NCBI GenBank assembly: GCA_020152595.1
Contig: JAIGNY010002211.1
Span: forward strand, 203,501 to 267,500
Direction of reading: 5' to 3'
DNA length: 64,000 nt
DNA from: Chiridota heheva
Lineage: Eukaryota; Echinodermata; Holothuroidea; Apodida; Chiridotidae
The position numbers and the translations under genes were made by a program. This document shows, piece by piece, positions 50,601 through 54,590 of the stretch (position 1 is its first letter; the number at the start of each line of letters is the position of its first letter). The notes beneath the pieces were generated by a model, which did no database searches, was not told where the DNA came from, and saw nothing but the letters and a program-made list of their open reading frames with translations.

Positions 50601-51059
50601 TCCAATTATGTCCTCTTCCACATTCTCCTGTGCATTTCCTTCCTCAGTGAACCAATCAGAGACAAATGTCACTGAGGTTGCACACTTTGTTCCTTCTTTA
50701 CCTTTGATGTCCAGCACCATTTGAACACTTGCACCAACAGTTGGTCGTGTCCGATCAACAATTGACGAATAATTGAAATAAATATCATTATCAATCAGAC
50801 CGTAGTCTCCAAATAAATGTGTGATTTTACCAGAAGAAAGTTTTGACGAGTTTGATATGCTCAAACAGGGCTGCACTGAGCTTTTGCTTGCATCAGGATT
50901 CTCATTTGCAGGGTACTCAAATGTGCTCCCATAGGGTGAAGATGGTGCAGGATAACTCATGTTGCCAGTTTCCACTTCTTGTTGATAGGGGCCATCTGTA
51001 TCTTCTGGCTGTCGGTCAGACCAGAGATTACTGAACACTTTGTACACAGATGAAAACAT
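14511..51059 (-). CDS. MOV10L1: MOV10L1 piRNA-pathway RNA helicase, 5' part of gene (multi-exon overview)
   Basis: This is the exon set of one minus-strand gene: 51059-50224, 47246-47171, 46684-46549, 45374-45213, 38531-38298, 37058-36944, 34878-34793, 32585-32436 and 14602-14511. Read in order, the translations follow vertebrate MOV10L1: three cold-shock-like repeats, a middle region, the segment with GLAEGRPSVMVGDKIIL, then VHGEEVLLKFNPAFHETY. The family is a germline SF1 helicase that feeds piRNA precursors to the mitochondrial processing machinery; the fly relative is Armitage. MOV10 is the somatic paralogue, but the N-terminal repeats and the GLAEGRPS segment favour MOV10L1. Phases match at most junctions. 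They do not match between 50224 and 47246 or between 38298 and 37058, where a small exon or another splice site must exist. The helicase core is absent, so the gene is cut by the window edge or continues after a very long intron. Confidence 0.9.
15057..15236. repeat. 31-bp minisatellite, about 6 copies
   Basis: Six nearly identical units contain CCCATCCTGGCACACTAAAG followed by TCCAATCCTTT, with only point changes between copies. The array lies in a MOV10L1 intron, directly next to a SINE. Confidence 0.85.
15246..15480 (+). mobile_element. tRNA-derived SINE with a conserved central motif
   Basis: The 5' part resembles a tRNA gene, with a box A-like TGGCTCAGTGG and a box B-like GGTTTGATTTCC. 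A body follows with CCTTGAGCAAAGCAATTTAC and then GATGGACTGGCATCCTGTCC, a motif resembling the conserved central domain of several animal SINE superfamilies. A minus-strand ORF overlapping it is not coding. The subfamily is not assigned. Confidence 0.65.
15481..15790. other. Non-coding stretch
   Basis: Nothing recognised apart from a 26-bp unit (AATGCATGCTAAGGAATA) at its right end, which continues on the other side of the LINE insertion. Confidence 0.4.
15789..15993 (-). mobile_element. I-clade LINE 3' tail, very short copy
   Basis: About 205 bp of the LINE 3' UTR, starting at the (CAAA)n tail and ending at GTGTGGAAG. It interrupts a 26-bp tandem repeat whose units contain AATAAAGAACACAATGCATG. 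AAGGAATA occurs on both sides (about 15780 and 15994), consistent with a target duplication or simply with the repeat period. Confidence 0.75.
15994..17750. other. Intronic stretch with no recognised feature
   Basis: AT-rich DNA inside the long MOV10L1 intron. No exon of MOV10L1 is expected here, because the proteins encoded by 32585-32436 and 14602-14511 are contiguous. No repeat class was recognised. Confidence 0.5.
17752..19690 (-). mobile_element. LINE of the CR1/L2/Jockey type, 5'-truncated and frameshifted
   Basis: Minus-strand fragments follow RT order. At 19649-19446 are SPGYDDISPSVVKSVADYIS and ARVIPIFKSGEKN (fingers). At 19216-18905 are LRKLNNYGICGVVLDWLQSY, GVPFGLILGPLLFIIYI (palm motif B, normally GVPQGSILGPLLF). 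At 18884-18543 are FLGIIIEKHLTWQNHI and LPYLWYCNIVWG (thumb). The 3' end near 17752-17765 is a TTGA-type microsatellite (ATTGATTGATTGATTC on the plus strand). Frameshifts and the degenerate G-V-P-F-G-L show it is inactive. Confidence 0.8.
19990..20738 (+). pseudogene. Ankyrin-repeat pseudogene, first segment
   Basis: Plus-strand ankyrin repeats are broken by stops and frameshifts. Readable pieces are LIYKGADVNTQY, KTSLHILCENYEDGQ, EKGAQVNTQDFLQRTALYIL, SSGKTALHILCAHKEQGQ, DGNTCLMTACCSGNLKGAKF and LLMKGANINTKN. Two repeat types alternate, one with ALHxLC and one with CLMxAC. The segment ends where a LINE tail is inserted at about 20739 and resumes at about 21135. It is antisense to, and inside an intron of, MOV10L1. 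Confidence 0.75.
20739..21134 (+). mobile_element. LINE 3' end inserted in the ankyrin pseudogene
   Basis: It encodes the C-terminal tail of a LINE reverse transcriptase, including RSFAVAALCLWNRLPLNIR and SVDSLKKFLKTHF (with a one-base shift between them). A short 3' UTR follows with GGCGCCTTGAGCATC and an ATTATCATCAT tail. This is the usual CR1/L2 ending. Ankyrin-like sequence is present on both sides. Confidence 0.7.
21135..21267 (+). pseudogene. Ankyrin-repeat pseudogene, remnant between insertions
   Basis: Reads as DNDGNSSMMLACKNKSI then a stop. This is the D-x-x-GN-x-x-MMxAC signature of the surrounding ankyrin repeats. It is bounded by a LINE tail on the left and a hAT-like element on the right. 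Confidence 0.6.
21276..22217. mobile_element. Non-autonomous hAT-like element
   Basis: The 942-bp element starts CAGGGTTCTAGCTA and ends TAGCTAGAACCCTG, a perfect 14-bp terminal inverted repeat. It is flanked by TGTAGGAG (21268-21275) and TGCAGGAG (22218-22225), 7 of 8 identical. CAGGG termini and an 8-bp duplication are hallmarks of hAT. There is no transposase ORF. The right 215 bp match 1-201 of the window. Confidence 0.75.
22221..22620 (-). mobile_element. I-clade LINE fragment lacking its 3' tail
   Basis: Homologous to the C-terminal coding and proximal 3' UTR part of the I-clade LINE at 3966-5689 (CNNCHCTLTIHHVLLACP is readable on the minus strand). The terminal ~200 bp and the (CAAA)n tail are missing. 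The hAT element lies immediately at its truncated 3' side, and an L2-type LINE joins its other end. Confidence 0.7.
22621..23560 (+). mobile_element. L2-type LINE, 3' half
   Basis: Plus-strand RT thumb and tail: KNFGVYLDNVLSMKKHI, LVQALVTSHLYYCISLLYG, RFQCIQNMAARIILNL, LLHWLLIKERIDLKILLL, then in another frame PRTRCKSFGDRAF and CTPKLWNALSSAIRN. These match the LINE-2 order. It is frameshifted at about 23215 and 23365, so inactive. Confidence 0.8.
23561..23917. repeat. AT-rich stretch ending in an (AAT)n-type microsatellite
   Basis: The left part has two loosely similar copies of TCATTTAAGG-TTTTAG...TTAGTTC (about 23570 and 23735). The right part, about 23868-23915, is an imperfect AAT repeat. 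No gene. Confidence 0.6.
23918..24030 (+). pseudogene. Single ankyrin-repeat remnant
   Basis: Allowing one frame slip, it reads DGHGDTPLMWAWK, then GNLEVIKVLLQHSANIT-like sequence and a stop. It belongs to the same decayed ankyrin series as 19990-20738 and 25970-28260, and is bounded by a microsatellite and a minisatellite. Confidence 0.55.
24105..25060. repeat. 24-bp minisatellite, about 40 copies
   Basis: Tandem units start CCCACATGGCATCC and continue CACCCTATGT, with frequent substitutions and some indels. Because 24 is divisible by three, both strands carry open frames (PHVPHGIPPY-type on plus, WDAMWDI-type on minus). These ORFs are a by-product of the period. Stray units recur at about 25225-25275. 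Confidence 0.9.
25300..25970. other. Intronic stretch with weak internal repetition
   Basis: From about 25400 to 25720 the words TTTTAAGGAAATTT and CTGAGGAAAT recur with loose spacing. No gene was recognised. The ORF at 25730-25966 has no known motif except a weak lead-in to the ankyrin series. Confidence 0.4.
25970..28260 (+). pseudogene. Ankyrin-repeat pseudogene, main block
   Basis: A long run of decayed ankyrin repeats with many stops and shifts. Clear parts are CLMIACSHGNLGEVKLLLEK (26.2 kb), NGADIELTDRTGNSCLIIAC (26.6 kb), KQGADVDAQDTN (26.8 kb), DKEGNNCMMPACDEQN (27.6 kb), VKYLLEEGADIQVRGGDGKT with ALHFLCG (27.7 kb), SRGADVHTTDNHRKRCLMLA (27.85 kb), GETALHYFCE and LLENGANI (28.0 kb). 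The alternating ALHxLC and CLMxAC types continue from the 20-kb block, so these are probably one ancestral gene split by insertions. An I-clade LINE at 28302 cuts the right end. Confidence 0.75.
28302..29643 (-). mobile_element. I-clade LINE, 3' 1.3 kb with RNase H
   Basis: Homologous to 3966-5689. The minus strand shows RNase H pieces: IYTDGSK-like sequence at about 29300, LAEAKTILLALNFIEYSPLS at about 29200, FFWIPSHVGI at about 29030 and GNDRADAAAMLAL at about 28960. The (CAAA)n tail is at 28302. Within the WIPSHVGIP region a ~30-bp segment (AACATGGCTGGGTATCCAG) is tandemly duplicated at about 28985-29035. The other copies carry it only once. Confidence 0.8.
29650..29930. repeat. Second locus of the ATTAATATGCAT repeat
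   Basis: Matches 12140-12360 over about 215 bp (CCATGGGCTAT, TATGACATGAATCC and the CA-rich end), then 12905-12950 (ATGACTGCATAGGTTCCTGA). In this copy the two parts adjoin. At 12.3-12.9 kb they are separated by about 550 bp, so that copy carries extra DNA. Confidence 0.7.
29940..31120 (+). pseudogene. FEM1-like C-terminal half, pseudogene
   Basis: Despite stops and frameshifts, the order of readable segments resembles FEM-1 proteins. First comes an ankyrin LTPITSAAMFGRKIVDCFIE followed by AKIEALALHSCF (FEM1: ERINALELLGATF). Then CKKILGNTHKEAVRVIYNTS (FEM1: RERILGPSHPDT). At the end DSVNSENKTCYDYLDMPGAD and SLLLAGKSRLIK (FEM1: TNKEKQTPLD... SLKCLAARAV). FEM1 proteins are substrate receptors of CUL2 E3 ligases. 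A 134-codon ORF at 30472-30876 covers the centre but is in mixed frames. It probably belongs with the ankyrin blocks to its left. Confidence 0.5.
31121..32435. other. AT-rich intronic stretch, nothing recognised
   Basis: No exon or known element was seen. ORFs at 31667-31949 are hydrophobic, AT-driven and without motifs. Confidence 0.5.
32436..32585 (-). CDS. MOV10L1: MOV10L1 exon (LGLAEGRPSVMVGDKIIL)
   Basis: The exon has exactly 50 codons, phase 0 at both ends, acceptor TTTATAG and donor GTAAGT. It reads VSMKPRREFLSLEVLGLAEG, then RPSVMVGDKIILSNPDPLIR, then CAEYEGYVHE. The LEV-x-GLAEGRPS-x-x-x-GDK-I-L motif is the most diagnostic MOV10L1 match in the window. The next exon (14602) starts with VHGEEV, which follows directly in the vertebrate protein (YVTEIHEEDV), so the ~17.8-kb gap between them is a single intron. 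Confidence 0.95.
32632..32741. mobile_element. piggyBac-like MITE, copy A
   Basis: TTAA flanks a 102-bp element (32636-32737). Its right end, TGGTAGAGTAAGGG-TTAA, is the inverse of the left end GCCTTATTCTACCA (degenerate). The body contains CCAGCACTTTTTCGAAAACA, shared with copy B. TTAA targets and CCC...GGG ends are piggyBac features. Confidence 0.7.
32876..32981. mobile_element. piggyBac-like MITE, copy B
   Basis: TTAA at 32876-32879 and 32978-32981 bounds a 98-bp element. It starts CCCTTACTCTGCCA and ends TGGTAGAGTAAGGG, a 14-bp terminal inverted repeat with one mismatch. It is in the same orientation as copy A, and the 134 bp between them are unrelated. Confidence 0.75.
33000..33632. other. 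AT-rich intronic stretch, nothing recognised
   Basis: No exon or repeat was identified. Confidence 0.4.
33633..34588. mobile_element. TTAA-flanked inverted-repeat element, about 950 bp
   Basis: The left end reads TTAA-CCCTTAAATCTCCA (33633-33650). The right end reads TGGAGATTTAAGGG-GTAA (about 34571-34588). The termini are inverted copies, with one mismatch in the right flanking TTAA. The CCC start and TTAA flank fit a piggyBac-like non-autonomous element distinct from the 100-bp MITEs. A tRNA-like SINE head is nested inside at about 33985-34062. Confidence 0.65.
33985..34062 (-). mobile_element. tRNA-like SINE head
   Basis: On the minus strand it reads GTGGTGTAGCGGTAAGTGTG (box A-like) and later CCCGGGTTCGGAAACCC (box B-like). 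The spacing suits a tRNA-derived promoter. The arms do not fold into a complete tRNA, so I call a SINE rather than a functional tRNA. Confidence 0.5.
34793..34878 (-). CDS. MOV10L1: MOV10L1 exon (ENYAMRFSALLQLEEIQM)
   Basis: The exon is 86 nt and encodes ENYAMRFSALLQLEEIQMSI then DIRQFDLER. It is strongly similar to the conserved MOV10/MOV10L1 motif N-Y-x-x-x-F-x-x-L-L-x-L-E-E-I. I place the acceptor after TACTAG rather than at the TTTTTTGCAG 14 bp upstream. Only the inner site keeps frame with the upstream exon. The outer site would add PLLL in the correct local frame but break the junction. The donor is GTGAGA, phase 0. Confidence 0.85.
35045..36645. repeat. 36-bp minisatellite, about 44 copies
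   Basis: Units begin GAAGAAGTAATCAGTTATCA and end GAGGGGATGTAGAAGT, with scattered substitutions (GAA/TAA variants, ATAAG, TTTTAG). The array fills most of the intron between MOV10L1 exons 36944 and 34878. The period is 12 codons, so the minus strand carries a 190-codon open frame of ITDYFFTSTSPL repeats. Higher-order variation between units suggests a variable-number locus. Confidence 0.95.
36944..37058 (-). CDS. MOV10L1: MOV10L1 exon (PPYPVSKELQKCV region)
   Basis: The exon is 115 nt, acceptor TTCTTCTTCTCAG and donor GTAGGT. It reads TKESHPPVKLPPYPVSKELQ then KCVMNDQDVCCIRPELNR. This parallels the vertebrate QLPSFLPQYPIPDRLRKCV segment that introduces the region before the helicase. It leaves one G, which pairs with the AG at the start of the 34878 exon to give Glu, so the downstream junction is in frame. 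Confidence 0.85.
37080..38297. other. Intron with a CAC/CT-rich stretch
   Basis: From about 37490 to 37900 the plus strand is poor in G and rich in CCAC, TCACC and TTCC words, giving a 194-codon low-complexity ORF (His, Pro, Leu, Ser). It lies in a MOV10L1 intron, and a small missing exon may also be somewhere here. No known repeat family was recognised. Confidence 0.45.
38298..38531 (-). CDS. MOV10L1: MOV10L1 exon (YLGKALCQIVFEFQDFKILR region)
   Basis: The exon has a clean acceptor (CTTAAATAG) and joins in frame to the upstream exon (LIPK + YLGKALCQIVFEF). The sequence FQDFKILREVTMSV matches the vertebrate FSDFLIGRYLEVNVISG region. The second half (SSKGRSHKNDRWRNEVEK) is a charged, poorly conserved linker. 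The 3' boundary is uncertain. The donor after CCATCCAG (GTGCAG) leaves 2 nt, which does not fit the next exon at phase 0. Upstream GT sites in phase 0 exist within the linker, and an unseen exon between 37.1 and 38.3 kb is also possible. Confidence 0.75.
38589..39517. mobile_element. Second non-autonomous hAT-like element
   Basis: The 929-bp element has ends CAGTGTTCACACTAAGGTTC and, inverted, CAGTGTTCACATTAAGATGC (17 of 20 identical). Flanking 8-mers are ACCTATAA and ATATATAA (6 of 8). CAGTG termini fit hAT. No transposase. It starts 58 bp upstream of a MOV10L1 exon acceptor (at 38531). Confidence 0.65.
39518..40730. other. AT-rich intronic stretch, nothing recognised
   Basis: No exon, RNA gene or repeat family was recognised. 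Confidence 0.45.
40733..40860. repeat. DIRS left inverted terminal repeat
   Basis: Inverted match to 45068-45190. Part of it (CTTCTATGCTATAAATATAT) is repeated again in direct orientation at about 40990-41010, inside the element. Confidence 0.75.
40943..40961. other. Small perfect hairpin inside the DIRS left region
   Basis: CCCCGCT-GACCA-AGCGGGG forms a 7-bp G/C stem with a 5-base loop in an otherwise AT-rich context, between the two partial terminal repeats. The role is unknown. Confidence 0.6.
41530..42715. other. ~1.2-kb insertion splitting the DIRS recombinase
   Basis: The tyrosine-recombinase halves at 42.7-42.9 kb and 41.2-41.5 kb should be nearly adjacent. The DNA between has no recognised coding motif and is presumably a later insertion of unknown class. 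Boundaries are approximate. Confidence 0.5.
45068..45190. repeat. DIRS right inverted terminal repeat
   Basis: Inverted partner of 40733-40860. It ends about 25 bp from the donor of the MOV10L1 exon at 45213. Confidence 0.75.
45213..45374 (-). CDS. MOV10L1: MOV10L1 exon (middle region)
   Basis: The exon is 162 nt with acceptor CTTTGCAG and donor GTACGT. The first C completes a Ser codon with the previous exon. It encodes NNSSSTQSLVSVSTSCSAGD and continues to VHAEVILIPK, leaving 2 nt (AA), which join the G of the 38531 exon as Lys. Both junctions keep frame, which is strong support. The inverted terminal repeat of a DIRS-like element ends only about 20-30 bp beyond the donor. Confidence 0.85.
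45375..46096. other. Intronic stretch, nothing recognised
   Basis: AT-rich; no feature was recognised. Confidence 0.45.
46097..46273 (+). mobile_element. tRNA-derived SINE (family with ATGCT tail), copy 1
   Basis: The tRNA-like head has box A-like GTTGGTTAGTGC and box B-like GGGTTTAAATCC. A body follows with GCAACCAGTGAGTTCACAAC and CACTGGATGCTTTCAGGACA, and the element ends in tandem ATGCT units. It matches 53584-53737 on the other strand over its full length, apart from an extra ~24 bp in this copy. Two copies sharing ends show a real repeat family. Confidence 0.8.
46549..46684 (-). CDS. MOV10L1: MOV10L1 exon (post-cold-shock region)
   Basis: The exon is 136 nt, acceptor TTTGCAG and donor GTGAGC. 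It reads FRGQQIQVKQKQELLENKCG, then a stretch including IISTLPEIVHLSAEENKTVK. This lines up with the vertebrate segment after the third cold-shock repeat (FYGTILLKNKGDIEV region). It takes 2 nt to complete a codon with the upstream exon and leaves 2 nt (AG), which fits the 45374 exon exactly. The intron upstream of it holds a 28-bp minisatellite. Confidence 0.85.
46870..47030. repeat. 28-bp G-rich minisatellite, about 6 copies
   Basis: Units contain GATTGGGGTGTTCATGGGGT followed by GTTAGGGG, with variants. The array lies in the MOV10L1 intron between 47171 and 46684. The plus strand has many G runs, so it could form G-quadruplexes; the transcribed RNA carries the C-rich complement. Confidence 0.85.
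47171..47246 (-). CDS. MOV10L1: MOV10L1 probable small exon (Ser/Gly-rich linker)
   Basis: This is a 76-nt segment with a polypyrimidine-CAG acceptor (TTTTGTTTCAG) and a GTAAGG donor. In phase 0 it reads GSSSLSQSLVSLAQYGTSYQ then GTPRG and leaves 1 nt (G), which joins the AG of the 46684 exon as a Glu codon. That match with the following exon supports it. The preceding exon ends with 2 nt, so a short exon of length 1 modulo 3 is probably missing between them. The corresponding vertebrate linker is shorter, so conservation cannot be used here. Confidence 0.55.
47302..49612 (+). mobile_element. RTE-type LINE, 5' half (endonuclease and RT fingers)
   Basis: On the plus strand the APE-like endonuclease starts at about 47490 with SWNVRSLFSIGKAAQLAKDM and DIDILGISECRLTGFGK. 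It is interrupted at 47786-48343, then continues with YAPTNDATDEDMEDFYDQL, MRDLNAKVG, FLDFCGINN-type sequence, GRTKNQIDHVL and SNQHLI. The RT lead-in (RWKEHFEDIMNRPDP, IKEALMKLKNSKAAGKDNI, VIPKSWKQGLITKIP) follows at 49.3-49.6 kb. These match the RTE clade often annotated as craniofacial-development-protein-2-like. It has several frameshifts and stops, and stops abruptly at about 49612, joined to another LINE tail. Confidence 0.8.
47786..48343 (-). mobile_element. Nested LINE 3' end inside the RTE endonuclease
   Basis: A 558-bp insert with a (TTGAA)n tail, seen as ATTCAATTCAATTCAATTTA on the plus strand at its left. It is flanked by AATCATT at 47779-47785 and 48344-48350, and removing it restores the endonuclease reading (KLSI then VYAPTND). 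A CR1/L2-type 3' UTR is likely; it has no complete domain. Confidence 0.75.
49613..49850 (+). mobile_element. CR1/L2-type LINE 3' end
   Basis: Encodes the typical tail TTQLWNNLPHHARYHQDLNT then FKKTVKTLLLKK. The 3' UTR with AAAGCACCCTGAGCTGTTTG and GGCTTTGGCACTATGTACGA follows, with an ATT microsatellite after. It abuts the truncated RTE LINE without a visible duplication. Confidence 0.75.
49851..50223. other. MOV10L1 intron start, nothing recognised
   Basis: No extra exon is evident, although a small one is expected between 47246 and 50224. Confidence 0.4.
50224..51059 (-). CDS. MOV10L1: MOV10L1 exon 1 (coding start, three cold-shock-like repeats)
   Basis: The exon gives 278 codons plus 2 nt, ending at a strong donor (AAAG then GTAAGT). 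I take the ATG at 51059 because the first residues, MFSSVYKVFSNLWSDRQPED, align with the start of vertebrate MOV10L1 and A is at -3. An in-frame ATG at 51140 would add 27 residues. Residues 1-75 are Ser/Pro-rich linker. Three repeats of one fold follow, at about 77-133 (GKITHLFGDYGLIDNDIYF), 152-209 (GKITKYDKIAGGLINDHLEF) and 216-275 (GEVSLVYPGYGYVDGRIYF), each with the G-x-I ... YG-x-I-D-x-x-I-Y-F pattern of cold-shock/OB folds. The exon ends in KRKVQ, matching the vertebrate VKRR position. A frame problem exists with the next exon I can find: this one leaves 2 nt, the next needs phase 0. Confidence 0.9.
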
Positions 51060-52689
51060 TTTTATTGTTGTCTTCCTACAGTTCCTCGCCTTCTCAAGTT
51101 GATAGGCAACTACCTGTTGTTTCAAAGACAAAAAAAGCAAAATAAGACCACAAAATCTTGCACAAAATAAAGTTAACGCCTTGTCACTGATTAACTGCCA
51201 AAATAATTGTTCAAAAGCTTTTATCTACATTGTATACTACTAGAAGAAAGAGAGACTAGTTGATGTGTGAGAGCAACAATATATCTTTTATAATGATCCT
51301 GAGAAAGTAATGTTTATTTCTTCTTCTTCCAAATACTCTGCCTCCAACTTGAAGATTATAGCAGAGCCATAAATGAACATGGACTTTGGTTGGTCTATTA
51401 TGATAAAATCATTAAATAGTGATAAAATATCAAATCAGTTTAATAGTATCCATTCATTTCTAAGGAATATAAAAGTTGAGAGGTTTAGTGATTAGACAAG
51501 CATATATTATCTTGCAGAACAAGATGAAGAGATATGTCAAGAAAGAAAGCTGTGTGATATCATGTTCCATTCTGGATGTAATGAGGTACAGCTCTTCATA
51601 AACTCTATCATTTACTGACAGACTTTAACTTTCTTGTCTCAATCTCACTCATAAGAAAATAATATAAATATTTTGAGAACTAGCAAATATCTGTCAATTT
51701 TAATATTTTTATTTCCCAGCATCTTTTTAATAAAGGTTCAGTGAGACACAAAATTGGTGAGATGTTAGTTTATGCAAATTAACAGCGTGTCATTGACATG
51801 ATTCAAGTGGAGATGACACTCAATCTACCTATTTTTTTGTCAAATTTAAAGGTAAATTTATTTTGAAATATGACAAAGTTTTTAATGGAATAAAGAGTTG
51901 ATTTATTTTTGCTGTTGATTTGGGGAAATTATGCAGCAACTTCCAGTAGGGTAGACCTATTAGGTACATTACCAAAGAATAATGTTTCAGAGGATACTCC
52001 ATGGGCTGAAAAGTTGTTTTAATCTCAGTAGGTTAAATCGGCAAAATCCTGCTAGAGGACATGAACGCCAACCAACTAGAACTCTTGATATTTGAGATAC
52101 TGTTACTCCATATACCATAGTTTTAGGATGTAAGCTTAATGGTATTCATGGCTAAGATATCTTACAATCCACAAAATCACACAAAGTTTGTCATTTTTAA
52201 CAATTTTCTAAACTGTGAGATTGAAAACACTGTAAAATGACAACAAAAGAAGACCATTGCCATTTGGCCCAGAGATTGATAAACTATTGTACTTTGAATA
52301 TACAGTTTCAGTCAGTCATATTCAACATTTTTGTGGCAAGGACCCTTTGAAAATGAACTATTGCAAAGAAATTTTATAAGATATTTTTTATAATTAAGAA
52401 TGAAGTCTTGCACTATGAGCATTTTAAGTGCAATTTTTTGATTCCCCACCTTTAGAAACAGCCTAGTGTCAATTTTTAGAACAATGTGGTATACACAAAA
52501 GAAAGTATAAGGAATTTGTTTGTCAAATTCAAAATGGCTGCAGAGAGCAAAAACAAAAAAATTGGGCAAAATGTTAGGGGTGTTCTATGTACATTATTCC
52601 TAGCACATACTGTATGCCAAATTTCAAGCAAATCTGAGATTTTGAGTTACAATTACATGGCCTGAATCAACATGGAATGACCCTTTTTT
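51060..52689. other. Region upstream of MOV10L1
   Basis: The 5' UTR and promoter should lie here or further right. I see no CpG-rich promoter, clear TATA box or upstream exon. AT-rich with no repeats recognised. Confidence 0.4.
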
Positions 52690-52883
52690 AATAGGGGATT
52701 GTTGGACAGGGTATATAAAACAGGTAACTTAATACATTTTTAGAGGAAATTGAGAGGATGTAGCATTTAGAGGGGTTAAAATTCATTTGCCATTGATTTT
52801 GCCAGTGTTCAAGTTTTTGTTTAGAAAATCTTGGAGGATTTGGAGTAAATGCAGAATCCAACGCACTTCTGAAGTTATGGGCC
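52690..52883 (-). mobile_element. Small LINE reverse-transcriptase fragment
   Basis: The minus strand reads KLEHWQNQWQMNFNPSKCYI, the conserved block after the RT catalytic motif in CR1/Jockey-type LINEs (LEHWxxxWxMxFNPxKC). No other part of the element is present. Confidence 0.6.
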
Positions 52884-53490
52884 ACACTTGAATGGGCAAC
52901 CATAGGGGTCATTATTGTTAGGCTGCATAGGAAAAAAAGTTGTTAAATTTGTTATTCTTATTTAAAACTATTGCACCCCTGGTCATAAAAAATGGCAAAA
53001 TAAATTTGATAACAATTCACCCCCTGCAAAAAATATTCAAAAGTTGCATCCTTGGGTGAAAAATCAGGAAAATTTGAGACACTTTTTGAGGCCTTCAAAA
53101 TAAAATTCTAGTCACTTTTTTATTAGCAAAATCAAGTTAAATCAACCTATTTTCATTTGATCATGAACAAATCTGAAATTTGGGATGAAAATATCCTTCC
53201 AAAGATATGACTGTTATTTAGTCATTTATTAATTAGGTATGTTAATTAATTTTATAGAGGCTTCAAAAAAATGACTGTTTTAAGTCTAACATGGCTTTCA
53301 GAATAGCTTCAAATTTTCCCCAATTTTGTTTTTGATTTTTTTTTTGCAGGGAATGGATTGCTAACAAATTTATTTTGCATTTTGAAAGTTACATGACCAG
53401 TTTTTGAAATAAGAGTCAAAATTGAACAAAATTTGAGGTTTTTCCTATGCAGCCTAACACTAATGACCTCTATGGTTGCCATTTCAAGTT
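52884..53490. repeat. Foldback element, ~0.6 kb
   Basis: The left part (from ACTTGAATGGGCAACCATAG) and the right part, read inverted, are similar over about 140 bp or more. Shared blocks are GGCAACCATA, TGTTAGGCTGCATAGGAAAA and GCAAAATAAATTTG, and more degenerate similarity reaches the centre. It could form one long hairpin. No ORF. Confidence 0.75.
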
Positions 53491-53583
53491 TAACCTATAC
53501 CCTTCAATGATCTGGAAGTCAGAGTCAACGTTTTCCGCATAAAACTCTCTTTCAAATTACCTGTCTTTTGGGTAACTCCTTTT

Positions 53584-53737
53584 TAGCATAGCATAGCATA
53601 ACAAGATTTAACGTCCTGAAAGCATCCAGTGCTAGACATTATATCAGTTGTGAACTCACTGGTTGCAGACCCCGGGATATGAAGCCGGGACATAAGTGTG
53701 ACAGGACAAAGCCCTAACCACTACACCACGAGGTCTT
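53584..53737 (-). mobile_element. tRNA-derived SINE (family with ATGCT tail), copy 2
   Basis: Reverse-complement match to 46097-46273, with box A-like GTGTAGTGGTTAGGGC and an (ATGCT)n tail at 53584-53600. It lacks the ~24-bp internal segment of copy 1. Confidence 0.8.
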
Positions 53738-54590
53738 TTTATGTTTTCTTCAGCTAAAAAGTGTGAAAATATATTCTTTTAATACCAAAATCAGATGAAT
53801 CTTGTCACACTTTCTCTGTCCATTCTTTGCACTCTACAGTATTAAGTTTGTACTGAAGTTCCAAAATGATAGTCATGTGACTACCACCTGATAATAATTG
53901 CAATGGTATTTGCAATTTCTACACGGGGTCCATTTTAGATTTTTGTCAGATCATGGAAATACAAGTAGAAGAATGATTTGAACTATGCAAAAAATTGCAA
54001 CTACTTATTATTCAATTTCCTTAAATAAGCTCTAAAACAGAAAAAGGTTGAATAATTATTTGCTGATTTTAAAGACGACATATAGATACTGCACACATAA
54101 AAAAAAATCACCATTTAGCATAATGAAGAAGCCCTGAGTACAAATGCGCAGGCTTGACACTCGACAAAAGTTTTAAATCATGGCAACCAACAAATTATCG
54201 GTGGAAAATACCCAAGTAAAATTCTCCCATTAAGGGTTGCTGATTAAAAACTGTTCCACAGCTACTGTAACTCATAGAAGAGGTTAAATCACACTGTAAC
54301 AATGACAGTAGTTTATTTCCAGCTTTGTACATCAACATCAAAAACATTAAGAAACTTATTTATACATACATAACAAAATAAATAAACATAACTGGAAAAG
54401 GAGGAAAAAACTGTGCGAACAGAACGAAAGTTTATCGCATTTAGGAAAATATGGGTTTCTTAAATGTGAGTCTAATAGGAAACACGGTATCTGCATACTG
54501 CAACAACCTACATACACAAAACGAATGTCCCAGTGATAACATACGTGTACATGGGTTGTGACAATAACTAGGTTAGACCTACCAGTTTTT
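53738..54590. other. Intergenic stretch, nothing recognised
   Basis: AT-rich; no gene or repeat family was identified. Confidence 0.45.
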
